Shown: piece after piece, positions 49,412 through 58,272 of the stretch | How the letters are laid out: every line of letters begins with the position of its first letter | Position numbering within the stretch: the stretch's first letter is position 1 | Assembly (NCBI RefSeq): GCF_030063185.1 | Contig: NZ_JASISP010000026.1 | Span: 1-58,272, forward strand | Direction: 5' to 3' | DNA length: 58,272 bases | Source: Arthrobacter sp. H35-D1 | GTDB lineage: Bacteria > Actinomycetota > Actinomycetes > Actinomycetales > Micrococcaceae | Position numbers and translations under genes: made by a program | The notes under the pieces: generated by a model | Databases searched by the model: none | What the model was told of the DNA's origin: nothing | The model's input: only the letters and a program-made list of their open reading frames with translations

Positions 49412-50332
49412 ATGACCGAACAGCAAGACACGTCCGCCGTCGACGGGGAACTGACGTCCGTGAAGCCTGTTGAATCGGAGCTGCTGGTGGTCACCGGCAT
49501 GTCCGGGGCCGGGCGCAGCACCGCTGCCAACGCCTTGGAGGACCACGGCTGGTACGTCATTGAGAACCTGCCCCCGCAGATGCTCGGCACCTTGTCGGAG
49601 CTGGTGGCCCGCATGCCGGCGGCGCTGCCCAAGCTGGCCGTCGTCGTCGATGTCCGCGGCAAGGCGCTCTTTGCCGACATTCGCGAGTCCTTGAACGCGC
49701 TCTCCGCCGCCGGGGTGGCCTACCGCGTGTTGTTCCTCGATGCCAGCGACGAAACCCTGGTCCGTCGTTTCGAGCAGGGCCGTCGCCCGCATCCACTGCA
49801 ACAGGACGGCCGCATCCTTGACGGGATTGCCGCGGAACGGGTGCTGCTGGCGGAAATGAAGTCGCAGGCGGAAATGGTCCTTGACACCTCCGTCATGAAT
49901 GTCCACCAGCTCGGCACCGCCGTCACGGAGCTATTTTCCGAATCGGGCCCGGTGGTGTTGACCCTGACAGTCATGAGTTTTGGTTTCAAGTACGGCCTGC
50001 CCGTGGACGCGAACTATGTGGCCGACGTGCGCTTCATCCCCAACCCGCACTGGATCCCGAAGCTGCGCCCGCTGACGGGCCAGGACGAGGCCGTGAGCAA
50101 CTTTGTGCTCAACGACAACGGGGCGGCGGACTTTGTGGACCGCTACGTCCACGCCCTGGAGCCCGTGCTTGAGGGCTACCGCCGCGAAAACAAGCACTAC
50201 GCCACCATTGCCGTCGGCTGCACCGGCGGCAAGCACCGCTCGGTCGCGGTGGCCATTGAACTGGCCAAACGCCTGAGCCAGCTGCCGCGCGTGACCACCA
50301 GCATCCGGCACCGCGACTTGGGCCGGGAGTAG
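49412..50332 (+). CDS. rapZ: RapZ/YvcJ-family nucleotide-binding protein
   Basis: A 306-residue protein. The P-loop is [16 protein letters not shown] with Arg in place of the usual Lys, as is common in actinobacterial members. Walker B-like [22 protein letters not shown] and the C-terminal [18 protein letters not shown] (the RapZ-C domain, which binds GlcNAc-6-P in E. coli) are present. In E. coli RapZ is an RNA adaptor controlling GlmS; the actinobacterial role is less clear. ATG 49412 was chosen because AGGGAAGAG lies just before it; a leaderless GTG at 49355 in frame would add 19 residues. It is followed 2 nt later by yvcK. Confidence 0.93.
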   Translation: MTEQQDTSAVDGELTSVKPVESELLVVTGMSGAGRSTAANALEDHGWYVIENLPPQMLGTLSELVARMPAALPKLAVVVDVRGKALFADIRESLNALSAAGVAYRVLFLDASDETLVRRFEQGRRPHPLQQDGRILDGIAAERVLLAEMKSQAEMVLDTSVMNVHQLGTAVTELFSESGPVVLTLTVMSFGFKYGLPVDANYVADVRFIPNPHWIPKLRPLTGQDEAVSNFVLNDNGAADFVDRYVHALEPVLEGYRRENKHYATIAVGCTGGKHRSVAVAIELAKRLSQLPRVTTSIRHRDLGRE

Positions 50333-50334
50333 GC

Positions 50335-51330
50335 GTGTACACGGGAATCCTGCCGATCATCCCCGCGGCCAACAAATTGCCGAGCCCCGAGGCGGGCGTG
50401 CGCGTCGCCGCCTTGGGCGGCGGGCACGGCCTGTCCGCGTCCCTGTCCGCCCTGCGCCTGCTGACGGGGAACATCACCGCCGTGGTGACGGTGGCGGACG
50501 ACGGCGGCTCCTCCGGCCGCCTGCGTGAAGAGTTGGGCGTCCTTCCGCCGGGGGACCTGCGCATGGCCCTGGCGGCCCTGTGCGACGACACCGACTGGGG
50601 CCGCACCTGGCGCGACGTCATGCAGCACCGCTTCAATTCCCGCGAAGGCGTCTCCGGTTCACTTGACAACCACGCCCTCGGCAACCTGCTCATTGTGACC
50701 TTGTGGGAATTGTTGGGCGACACCGTGGCCGGACTGCGGTGGGCCGGCGCCCTGCTGGGTGCCCGCGGGGAAGTGCTGCCCATGGCCAGCGTGCCGTTGA
50801 CCATTGAAGGCCACGTGCGCGGCAATGGCACTCCGGGGGAGTTGATTCGCGGCCAGTCGCTGCTGGCGAAGGCCGGTGAAGTGGAAAATGTGCAGCTCAT
50901 GCCCCAGGACGCACCGGCCTGTGCAGAAGCCGTGGCGGCCATCCACAATGCCGACTGGGTGGTGCTGGGACCAGGCTCCTGGTACACCTCGGTGCTGCCG
51001 CACCTGCTCCTGCCGCAAATGCGCGACGCACTGTGCAGCACCGGGGCCAAGCGCCTGCTCACCATGAACCTTGACGTCAACGATGCAGAGGCGGCCGGCA
51101 TGAACGCGGCCGACCACTTGCACGTGATCTCCCGCTACGCCCCCAACTTCAGTGTTGATGTTGTCTTGGCTGATCCGCAGTCCATCGGGGACTTGACCGA
51201 ATTCAGGGAAGCGGCTGCCATGCTCGGGGCCGAAGTTGCCTTCAGCCAGGTGGGAAGTTCCGGCGGCAACGCCGTCCACGACCCCCTGCGCCTGGCAGCG
51301 GCTTACCGCGATATTTTTGGGGAACACTAA
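50335..51330 (+). CDS. yvcK: YvcK/CuvA-family protein (gluconeogenesis factor)
   Basis: A 331-residue protein of the CofD-like fold. It has VRVAALGGGHGLSASLSALR near the N-terminus, VTVADDGGSSGRLREELGVLPPGDLRMAL, DNHALGNLLIV, WVVLGPGSWYTSVLPHLLLP and MNLDVNDAEAAGMNAADHL. YvcK proteins bind UDP-sugars and help direct carbon to the cell wall, being needed on gluconeogenic substrates. The GTG start at 50335 is 2 nt after the rapZ stop, showing translational coupling. whiA follows 28 nt later. The rapZ-yvcK-whiA block is conserved in Gram-positive bacteria. Confidence 0.95.
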   Translation: MYTGILPIIPAANKLPSPEAGVRVAALGGGHGLSASLSALRLLTGNITAVVTVADDGGSSGRLREELGVLPPGDLRMALAALCDDTDWGRTWRDVMQHRFNSREGVSGSLDNHALGNLLIVTLWELLGDTVAGLRWAGALLGARGEVLPMASVPLTIEGHVRGNGTPGELIRGQSLLAKAGEVENVQLMPQDAPACAEAVAAIHNADWVVLGPGSWYTSVLPHLLLPQMRDALCSTGAKRLLTMNLDVNDAEAAGMNAADHLHVISRYAPNFSVDVVLADPQSIGDLTEFREAAAMLGAEVAFSQVGSSGGNAVHDPLRLAAAYRDIFGEH

Positions 51331-51358
51331 TGCTCGTGAAAGTGAAGGCTGAACCATC

Positions 51359-52339
51359 ATGGCGCTGACAGCGGCGGTAAAAGAGGAATTGTCCCGGCTT
51401 GACGTCAAGAAGTCCTCGGTGCGCAAGGCGGAAGTGTCGGCACTGCTGCGCTTTGCCGGGGGACTTCACATCGTCTCCGGACGCATTGTCATTGAAGCCG
51501 AAGTGGACACGGCGGCCACGGCTCGGCGCCTGCGTGCGGCCATTGCCGAAATGTACGGGCACCAAAGCGAAATCGTCGTCGTCTCCGGCGGCGGCCTGCG
51601 CCGCGGGAGCCGCTATGTCATCCGCGTGGTCCGCGACGGTGAAGCACTGGCCCGGCAAAGCGGTTTGCTTGACGGGAGGGGCCGGCCCGTCCGCGGACTC
51701 CCGTCCGCCGTCGTCAATGGTTCCACCGCCGACGCCGAGGCTGTGTGGCGCGGTGCGTTCCTGGCCCATGGGTCGCTGACTGAACCGGGACGCTCCTCGG
51801 CACTTGAAGTGACCTGTCCAGGGCCCGAGGCGGCGCTGGCCCTGGTGGGCGCTGCACGGCGCCTGGACATTTCCGCCAAGGCTCGAGATGTGCGAGGCGT
51901 GGACAGGGTTGTCATCCGCGACGGAGACACCATTGCGGCCCTGCTGGTGCGCATGGGCGCCCACGACACCTTCCTGGTTTGGGAGGAGCGGCGCATGCGC
52001 AAGGAAGTGCGGGCCACCGCCAACAGATTGGCCAACTTTGACGACGCCAATTTGCGCCGTTCGGCCCAGGCCGCCGTCGCCGCCGGTGCACGCGTTGAGC
52101 GAGCACTGGAAATCCTGGGCGACGACGTCCCGGACCACCTGAAGTACGCCGGGGCCCTGCGGGTGGCCCACAAGCAGGCAAGCCTTGACGAGCTGGGCCG
52201 GCTCGCCGACCCGCCGCTGACGAAGGATGCCATTGCCGGGCGGATCCGCCGGCTGCTGGCCATGGCTGATAAAAAAGCGAAGGATGCGGGCATTCCCGGC
52301 ACTGAGTCCAACGTCACTTTTGACATGCTCGATGGCTAA
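51359..52339 (+). CDS. whiA: Sporulation/cell-division regulator WhiA
   Basis: A 326-residue WhiA. The N-terminal part is a degenerate LAGLIDADG homing-endonuclease-like fold ([45 protein letters not shown]); the C-terminal helix-turn-helix is seen in [19 protein letters not shown] and [16 protein letters not shown]. WhiA binds DNA and, with WhiB, controls division and developmental genes in Streptomyces; in non-sporulating relatives it affects division. ATG 51359 is 28 nt after the yvcK stop. A TTGACA hexamer (52320-52325) falls inside its last codons. Confidence 0.96.
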   Translation: MALTAAVKEELSRLDVKKSSVRKAEVSALLRFAGGLHIVSGRIVIEAEVDTAATARRLRAAIAEMYGHQSEIVVVSGGGLRRGSRYVIRVVRDGEALARQSGLLDGRGRPVRGLPSAVVNGSTADAEAVWRGAFLAHGSLTEPGRSSALEVTCPGPEAALALVGAARRLDISAKARDVRGVDRVVIRDGDTIAALLVRMGAHDTFLVWEERRMRKEVRATANRLANFDDANLRRSAQAAVAAGARVERALEILGDDVPDHLKYAGALRVAHKQASLDELGRLADPPLTKDAIAGRIRRLLAMADKKAKDAGIPGTESNVTFDMLDG

Positions 52340-52345
52340 GGCACC

Positions 52346-52351
52346 TAGTAT
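52346..52351 (+). promoter_or_regulatory. Putative -10 box of sodA
   Basis: TAGTAT lies about 100 nt before the sodA start. TTGACA at 52320-52325 is 20 bp upstream, longer than the usual 16-18 bp spacing, so the -35 assignment is weak. The transcript would start near 52359. Confidence 0.4.
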
Positions 52352-52367
52352 GAAAGAGTAGAGATAC

Positions 52368-52451
52368 ATGAACCGCCTGAAACTGGCGGCTCTGCAGCCG
52401 GGGCTTGATCCCGGCACCCCAACAGAAAAAATCGCAATGGAGGAACCGTGA
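52368..52451 (+). CDS. Possible 27-residue leader ORF upstream of sodA
   Basis: The ATG at 52368 lies about 10 nt after the likely transcription start. It opens a 27-codon ORF ([16 protein letters not shown]...) whose TGA overlaps the sodA GTG start as GTGA. Two hairpins lie within it: CCGCC/GGCGG (52373-52389) and GCCGGG/CCCGGC (52397-52415). The ribosome site is weak (AGAG). No homology is recognised. It may be a coupling or regulatory leader, or chance. Confidence 0.25.
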   Translation: MNRLKLAALQPGLDPGTPTEKIAMEEP

Positions 52452-53071
52452 CTAAGTACACACTTCCGGAACTCAGCTATGACTACGCTGCCCTGGAACC
52501 CAACATTTCCGCCCGCATCATGGAATTGCACCACAGCAAGCACCACGCCGCGTACGTGGCCGGCGCAAACACCGCCCTGGATCAGCTCGCTGAAGCACGT
52601 GAAAGCAACAACTTCGCCAACGTGGCCAAGTACTCCAAGGATTTGGCGTTCAACTTGGGTGGGCACACCAACCACTCCATCTTCTGGAACAACCTTTCCC
52701 CCGAGGGCGGCGACAAGCCAGAGGGTGAATTGGCTGCAGCCATTGACGACGCGTTTGGTTCCTTTGACGCCTTCCGCGCACACTTCACGGCCGCAGCCAT
52801 GGGCATCCAGGGTTCCGGCTGGGCCCTGCTGTCCTTCGAAGGTCTCGGCGGGAACCTCCTGATCGAGCAGTTGTTCGATCAGCAGGGCAACGTACCTGTG
52901 GCCACGACCCCGCTGCTGATGCTGGACATGTGGGAGCACGCCTTCTACCTTGACTACGTCAACGTGAAGGCCGACTACGTCAAGGCCTTCTGGAACATCG
53001 TCAACTGGGCGGATGTATCCAAGCGCTTTGCCGCTGCCAGCAAGAACGCCACCGGCTTGATCCTGCCGTAA
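52448..53071 (+). CDS. sodA: Superoxide dismutase (Fe/Mn family)
   Basis: A 207-residue cytosolic Fe/Mn superoxide dismutase. The first metal His lies in [14 protein letters not shown] and the others in [13 protein letters not shown] and [11 protein letters not shown] (Asp and His); the active-site Gln region is [12 protein letters not shown]. It converts superoxide to oxygen and hydrogen peroxide. Mn or Fe preference cannot be set safely by eye, though Mn is usual in this group. The GTG start at 52448 has GGAGG 4 nt upstream. It is transcribed separately from whiA, with two leader hairpins and a hairpin-rich 3' region. Confidence 0.97.
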   Translation: MTKYTLPELSYDYAALEPNISARIMELHHSKHHAAYVAGANTALDQLAEARESNNFANVAKYSKDLAFNLGGHTNHSIFWNNLSPEGGDKPEGELAAAIDDAFGSFDAFRAHFTAAAMGIQGSGWALLSFEGLGGNLLIEQLFDQQGNVPVATTPLLMLDMWEHAFYLDYVNVKADYVKAFWNIVNWADVSKRFAAASKNATGLILP

Positions 53072-53085
53072 GCTGGTGCCGCTCG

Positions 53086-53151
53086 GCTGTCGGGAGACAG
53101 CTGGGATGACCAATATATGGACGCCCGCTCCGTAAGATTTCCGGGGCGGGC
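53086..53151 (+). terminator. Hairpin pair after sodA
   Basis: GCTGTC/GACAGC (53086-53091, 53096-53101) forms a short stem. GCCCGCTCC pairs with GGGGCGGGC (53123-53131 and 53143-53151) including one G-T pair. They lie 14-80 nt after the sodA stop. The second overlaps the likely -35 region of gap. No T-run follows, so termination is only probable. Confidence 0.45.
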
Positions 53152-53168
53152 TCCTTGGAACGTAATAT
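53139..53168 (+). promoter_or_regulatory. Putative gap promoter
   Basis: TAATAT at 53163-53168 is a good -10 box; TTCCGG at 53139-53144 is a weak -35 at 18-bp spacing. The transcript would start near 53175 with a leader of about 125 nt. Confidence 0.45.
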
Positions 53169-53188
53169 GGATCACGGCGCGTGCTTAG

Positions 53189-55554
<2,366 letters not shown>

Positions 55555-55562
55555 GACCACTG

Positions 55563-55589
55563 GTGGCGGCAGGGTTTCGCTGCCGCCAC
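55563..55589 (+). terminator. Hairpin between pgk and tpiA
   Basis: GTGGCGGCAG (55563-55572) and CTGCCGCCAC (55580-55589) pair perfectly around a 7-nt loop, 8 nt after the pgk stop. A short TTGTTG follows, so it could be a partial terminator or an mRNA-processing or stability element that lowers tpiA relative to gap-pgk. Confidence 0.55.
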
Positions 55590-55675
55590 TTGTTGCCGGA
55601 ACCGGCTTTCGGCACAGAACTTCCCCACAGAACTGACACAGTTGTACTTTAAGTGAAGCAAGAAACGAGAAAACG

Positions 55676-56491
55676 ATGACAACTTCAACCAATGGCTCCT
55701 TCGACCGGACACCGCTGATCGCCGGCAACTGGAAGATGAACATGGACCACGTCCAGGGCATCACCCTGCTGCAGAAACTGGCCTGGACCCTCTCCGATGC
55801 CCGCCACGACTTTGGCCGGGTGGAAGTTGCCGTCTTTCCCCCGTTCACCGACCTGCGTGGCGTCCAGACCCTCGTGCAGGGCGACAAGCTGAAGCTGGCC
55901 TACGGCGGTCAGGACCTTTCCGAGCAGGACTCCGGCGCCTACACCGGCGACATCTCCGGTGCCTTCCTGAACAAGCTCGGCTGCACCTATGTGCTGGTTG
56001 GCCACAGCGAACGTCGCAGCATCCACGGCGAGGGCGACGAGCTGCTCAACGCCAAGGTCAAGGCCGCGTTCCGCAACGAAGTGACCCCCGTGCTTTGTGC
56101 CGGTGAAGGCTTGGAGATCCGCCAGGCCGGCACACACGTGGAGCACACTTTGGCCCAGGTCCGTGGCGGCGTCTCCGGCCTGAGCGCCGAGCAGGCCGCG
56201 GAACTCGTCGTCGCCTACGAACCGGTCTGGGCCATTGGCACCGGCGAAGTGGCGGGACCGGGCGACGCGCAGGAAATGTGTGCTGCCATTCGCGCCGAAC
56301 TGAGCGAACTCTTCGACGCAGCGACGGCGGCCAAGACGCGGCTGCTGTACGGAGGTTCGGTCAAGGCAGCCAACGTGGGCGACATCATGGCCGAGCGCGA
56401 CGTCGATGGCGTCCTGGTGGGCGGGGCAAGCTTGGATGCCGGCGAGTTCGCCAGCATCGCCCGCTTTGAAAGCCACCTCGTCACCAAGTAG
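55676..56491 (+). CDS. tpiA: Triosephosphate isomerase
   Basis: A 271-residue TIM barrel. Catalytic Lys lies in [11 protein letters not shown], His in [10 protein letters not shown] and Glu in [13 protein letters not shown], with the phosphate-binding [11 protein letters not shown] and [10 protein letters not shown] at the end. It interconverts dihydroxyacetone phosphate and glyceraldehyde 3-phosphate. ATG 55676 follows ACGAGAAAA. It is the third glycolytic gene in the gap-pgk-tpiA order that is standard in actinobacteria. Confidence 0.98.
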   Translation: MTTSTNGSFDRTPLIAGNWKMNMDHVQGITLLQKLAWTLSDARHDFGRVEVAVFPPFTDLRGVQTLVQGDKLKLAYGGQDLSEQDSGAYTGDISGAFLNKLGCTYVLVGHSERRSIHGEGDELLNAKVKAAFRNEVTPVLCAGEGLEIRQAGTHVEHTLAQVRGGVSGLSAEQAAELVVAYEPVWAIGTGEVAGPGDAQEMCAAIRAELSELFDAATAAKTRLLYGGSVKAANVGDIMAERDVDGVLVGGASLDAGEFASIARFESHLVTK

Positions 56492-56546
56492 CACCAACGC
56501 TGCAGTTTCAAGATTGCAGTTTTCATACCGTCACGCTGCGTGTGCA

Positions 56547-56577
56547 TTGGGAAAGTGCCGGTGGACACGGCTAGACT
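56547..56577 (+). promoter_or_regulatory. Putative secG promoter
   Basis: TAGACT at 56572-56577 is a good -10 box; TTGGGA at 56547-56552 is a possible -35 at a slightly long 19-bp spacing. The secG GTG lies about 34 nt after the -10 box. Confidence 0.45.
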
Positions 56578-56611
56578 TTAGACAAATCGTTAACATGCTG
56601 AAAGGCCTCAC

Positions 56612-56863
56612 GTGCAAACACTACAAATTGCCCTGCAGATTCTCCTGGGCGTCACCAGCTTGCTGCTGACCCTGTTGATCCTGCTGCACAAGGGCCGTGG
56701 CGGCGGCTTGTCGGACATGTTTGGCGGCGGCATGAGCTCAAACCTCGGTTCCTCCGGCGTGGCTGAGCGCAACCTGAACCGCTTCACCGTGATCTTGGGG
56801 ATTGTCTGGGGTGCTGTCATCATCGGACTGGGCCTTGTCATGTCCTATGGAAACCTCAACTAG
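56612..56863 (+). CDS. secG: Preprotein translocase subunit SecG
   Basis: An 83-residue protein with two membrane helices at about 3-25 (LQIALQILLGVTSLLLTLLI) and 57-78 (FTVILGIVWGAVIIGLGLV). Between them is the family's cytoplasmic loop LHKGRGGGLSDMFGGG with SSGVAERNLNR. SecG assists SecYE in protein export. The GTG start at 56612 was chosen from the family N-terminus. It sits after tpiA, as is usual in actinobacteria, and ends at a strong terminator. Confidence 0.95.
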   Translation: MQTLQIALQILLGVTSLLLTLLILLHKGRGGGLSDMFGGGMSSNLGSSGVAERNLNRFTVILGIVWGAVIIGLGLVMSYGNLN

Positions 56864-56893
56864 AGGCACAATCCACGCGTACCACGAAAAAGG

Positions 56894-56927
56894 TCCCGTC
56901 CGGCACATGCCGGACGGGAACTTTTTT
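56894..56927 (+). terminator. Rho-independent terminator after secG
   Basis: TCCCGTCCGGCA (56894-56905) and TGCCGGACGGGA (56908-56919) form a 12-bp stem followed by AC and TTTTTT. It lies 30 nt after the secG stop and before the convergent pgl gene. The run of A before the stem (gaaaaagg) gives it activity in the other direction as well. Confidence 0.92.
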
Positions 56928-56957
56928 GTTGGGCTTGTTCCCCGTTGAGCTTGAACG

Positions 56958-57761
56958 CTAGCTGTCGCCGCGCATGAGCGCTGCGGGAACCTTCGCCGCA
57001 GCAGCCTGGTCCAACAGCCACATGGTCTTGTTCCTGCCCCGTGCACCGGAAGCCGGCACCTGGACTTCATTGGCGCCGGCCAAGCCAAGACCGACGGCCG
57101 CAGCCTTGTCCGCGCCCGCAGCCACAATCCAAATCTCCTGGGCCGAGTTGATGGTTTCAAGGGTCAGGGAGACACGCAACGGCGGAGGCTTAGGTGAGTT
57201 CTGCACTCCCACCACCGGAACACCCTTCGCGCGGATGCCCGCCATCTCCGGGAAGAGCGAGGCGACGTGTGCGTCGGGGCCAAGGCCCAGCAGCAGCACG
57301 TCGAAGCGGGGGAAGGGGGGCGCCTCGGCCGGGGACGCGTCGTCGTTCTCCCACTCCGCCCGGGCGGCGCTTGCCAGCTCGGCGGCATACTGTGCAACGG
57401 CCTCGTCAAGCCGGTCGACCGTGTCCGAGGCTGCCATGGTGTGGACGCGGGCAGGATCCACCCGAATGTGGTCCAGCAGCGCCTCTGCGGCTTGGCCGCA
57501 ATTTCGATCGGGGGAATCGGCTGGCACAAACCTGTCGTCGCCGAACCAGAAGTTCACCTTGGCCCAGTCAACAGCCAAGTGGGCCGGCGATTGGGCCACC
57601 GCGCGCAGCGTGGCAATGCCAACACTGCCGCCGGTCAACACGAGCGTGGCCTCGCCGCGTTCGCTCTGCACGTCGAGCAAGCGGGTGATGAGCCGTGCCG
57701 CCGTCGTCGCTGCCAGCACCTCAAAGGTGGGGTGGAGGGTGATACGTACGTTTGAACTCAT
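56958..57761 (-). CDS. pgl: 6-phosphogluconolactonase (DevB/Pgl type)
   Basis: A 267-residue enzyme of the NagB/lactonase fold. LVLTGGSVGIATLRAV is the phosphate loop, VNFWFGDDRFVPADSPDRN holds the R-x-V-P pattern of the family, LLLGLGPDAHVASLFP has the catalytic His, and NKTMWLLDQAAA is the C-terminal helix. It hydrolyses 6-phosphogluconolactone in the oxidative pentose phosphate pathway. The ATG at 57761 overlaps the opcA stop by 4 nt. It lies last in the leftward operon whose earlier genes, probably tal/zwf/opcA, start outside the window. Confidence 0.93.
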   Translation of the reverse strand: MSSNVRITLHPTFEVLAATTAARLITRLLDVQSERGEATLVLTGGSVGIATLRAVAQSPAHLAVDWAKVNFWFGDDRFVPADSPDRNCGQAAEALLDHIRVDPARVHTMAASDTVDRLDEAVAQYAAELASAARAEWENDDASPAEAPPFPRFDVLLLGLGPDAHVASLFPEMAGIRAKGVPVVGVQNSPKPPPLRVSLTLETINSAQEIWIVAAGADKAAAVGLGLAGANEVQVPASGARGRNKTMWLLDQAAAAKVPAALMRGDS

Positions 57762-58272
57762 GGGTGCACAACCTTTTCCTCGGCCAGGAGCCGTTTCAGG
57801 CCCTCGGTCACAACTTCGCCAAACACTTCATCGGGGTCCAAGCGGCGCAACTCCTCCGCCAAGCAGTCCTGGAGCGAGCGCCGCGGCAGGGCGATCTGCT
57901 GCTGCGGCTGCCCCGGCTGTTTGAGCACGGCGTCGATGGCCCCTGGACGGTTCAGTTCCACGCTGCCCCCGGCACGGTCAATGACCACCGTGTGAATGCC
58001 CGTGCCATCATCTTCGGTGACGGTGATGGGCACATCCAGTGCCCGGTACAGCCAGGCAGCCAGCAACAAGGTGCTGGGGGAGTTGCTGGATCCAGCAACG
58101 AGCAGGCTCGTCACGGGACTGTTGGAATCATACTGGTCCAGGGCGGCAGCGAGCTGGATGCGCCAGTTGGTCAGCCGGGTCCAGGCCAGGTCGGTGTCGC
58201 CGGCCGCGTAGCTGTCTGCGATGTGCAACAGCGCTGCCCGGGGATCTGCCGCATTGGCGGAGTCGGTGATGC
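57758..58272 (-). CDS. opcA: Glucose-6-phosphate dehydrogenase assembly protein OpcA (5' end outside window)
   Basis: The frame remains open to the window edge; 171 codons of the C-terminal half are present. The segment GDTDLAWTRLTNWRIQLAAALDQYD is the hallmark of OpcA, followed by SLLVAGSSNSPSTLLLAAWL and the helical end LQDCLAEELRRLDPDEVFGEVV. OpcA is found in actinobacteria and cyanobacteria and activates or assembles glucose-6-phosphate dehydrogenase. It overlaps pgl by 4 nt, in the usual zwf-opcA-pgl order. The first part and the start are not visible. Confidence 0.93.
   Translation of the reverse strand, partial: ITDSANAADPRAALLHIADSYAAGDTDLAWTRLTNWRIQLAAALDQYDSNSPVTSLLVAGSSNSPSTLLLAAWLYRALDVPITVTEDDGTGIHTVVIDRAGGSVELNRPGAIDAVLKQPGQPQQQIALPRRSLQDCLAEELRRLDPDEVFGEVVTEGLKRLLAEEKVVHP

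Noticed and set aside
52320-52325. TTGACA as a firm -35 box of sodA
   Set aside because: It is 20 bp from the TAGTAT box, longer than the usual 16-18 bp, and lies in whiA codons, so it was kept only as a weak possibility.

Overview
The window is chromosomal DNA from a high-GC Gram-positive bacterium, most likely an Arthrobacter-type member of the Micrococcaceae. The signs are strong G/C bias at third codon positions, many GTG starts, several apparently leaderless transcripts (a TAnnnT box 6-7 nt before the start codon), an HNH endonuclease remnant of the DUF222 type, and the actinobacterial order uvrA / uvrC-rapZ-yvcK-whiA / sodA / gap-pgk-tpiA-secG / pgl-opcA. I see no tRNA, rRNA, CRISPR array, insertion sequence or prophage. 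Genes are tightly packed and many neighbours overlap by 4 nt (ATGA or GTGA).

Left part (1-20 kb) is accessory and metabolic. It starts with the end of an HNH endonuclease and a PPOX-fold flavoprotein. Next comes a LacI regulator facing an operon of Gfo/Idh/MocA oxidoreductase, DUF993 aldolase-like protein and TIM-barrel isomerase, with an 18-bp operator palindrome at the promoter: a complete but uncharacterised sugar or polyol catabolic cassette. Then follow a lipoprotein sugar dehydrogenase, a uracil-DNA-glycosylase-like protein, an acyl-CoA ligase, an AlaA-like aminotransferase, a PiT phosphate transporter with a small membrane partner, a hotdog thioesterase, DNA polymerase I, an Eis-like acetyltransferase, a DUF559 protein flanked by related repeats, and a FetB-like permease.

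Middle part (20-42 kb) carries rpsA, a DUF805 membrane protein, a YigZ protein, a 1054-residue BTAD/ATPase regulator followed by a berberine-bridge-type flavoprotein, a CoaE-GrpB fusion, uvrB, a prolyl-aminopeptidase-like hydrolase with a GNAT enzyme, a Ski2-like helicase, a trans-aconitate methyltransferase with a PIG-L deacetylase, and a two-gene ABC exporter with its own YtrA-type GntR regulator. The exporter looks like an asymmetric heterodimer with one degenerate ATP site.

Right part (42-58 kb) is the conserved core: uvrA behind a LexA-type box; a HAD phosphatase and an acyltransferase; uvrC, rapZ, yvcK and whiA; sodA; the lower-glycolysis genes gap, pgk and tpiA; secG; and pgl-opcA of the oxidative pentose phosphate pathway, with opcA cut by the window edge. 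All three Uvr excinuclease genes and polA lie in the window, so most of nucleotide excision repair is encoded here.

The least explained items are the DUF993 cassette, two long intergenic palindromes with a related core (6970-7040 and 45722-45778), the repeats on both sides of the DUF559 gene, and short ORFs near the start of the presumed uvrA, rpsA and sodA transcripts.
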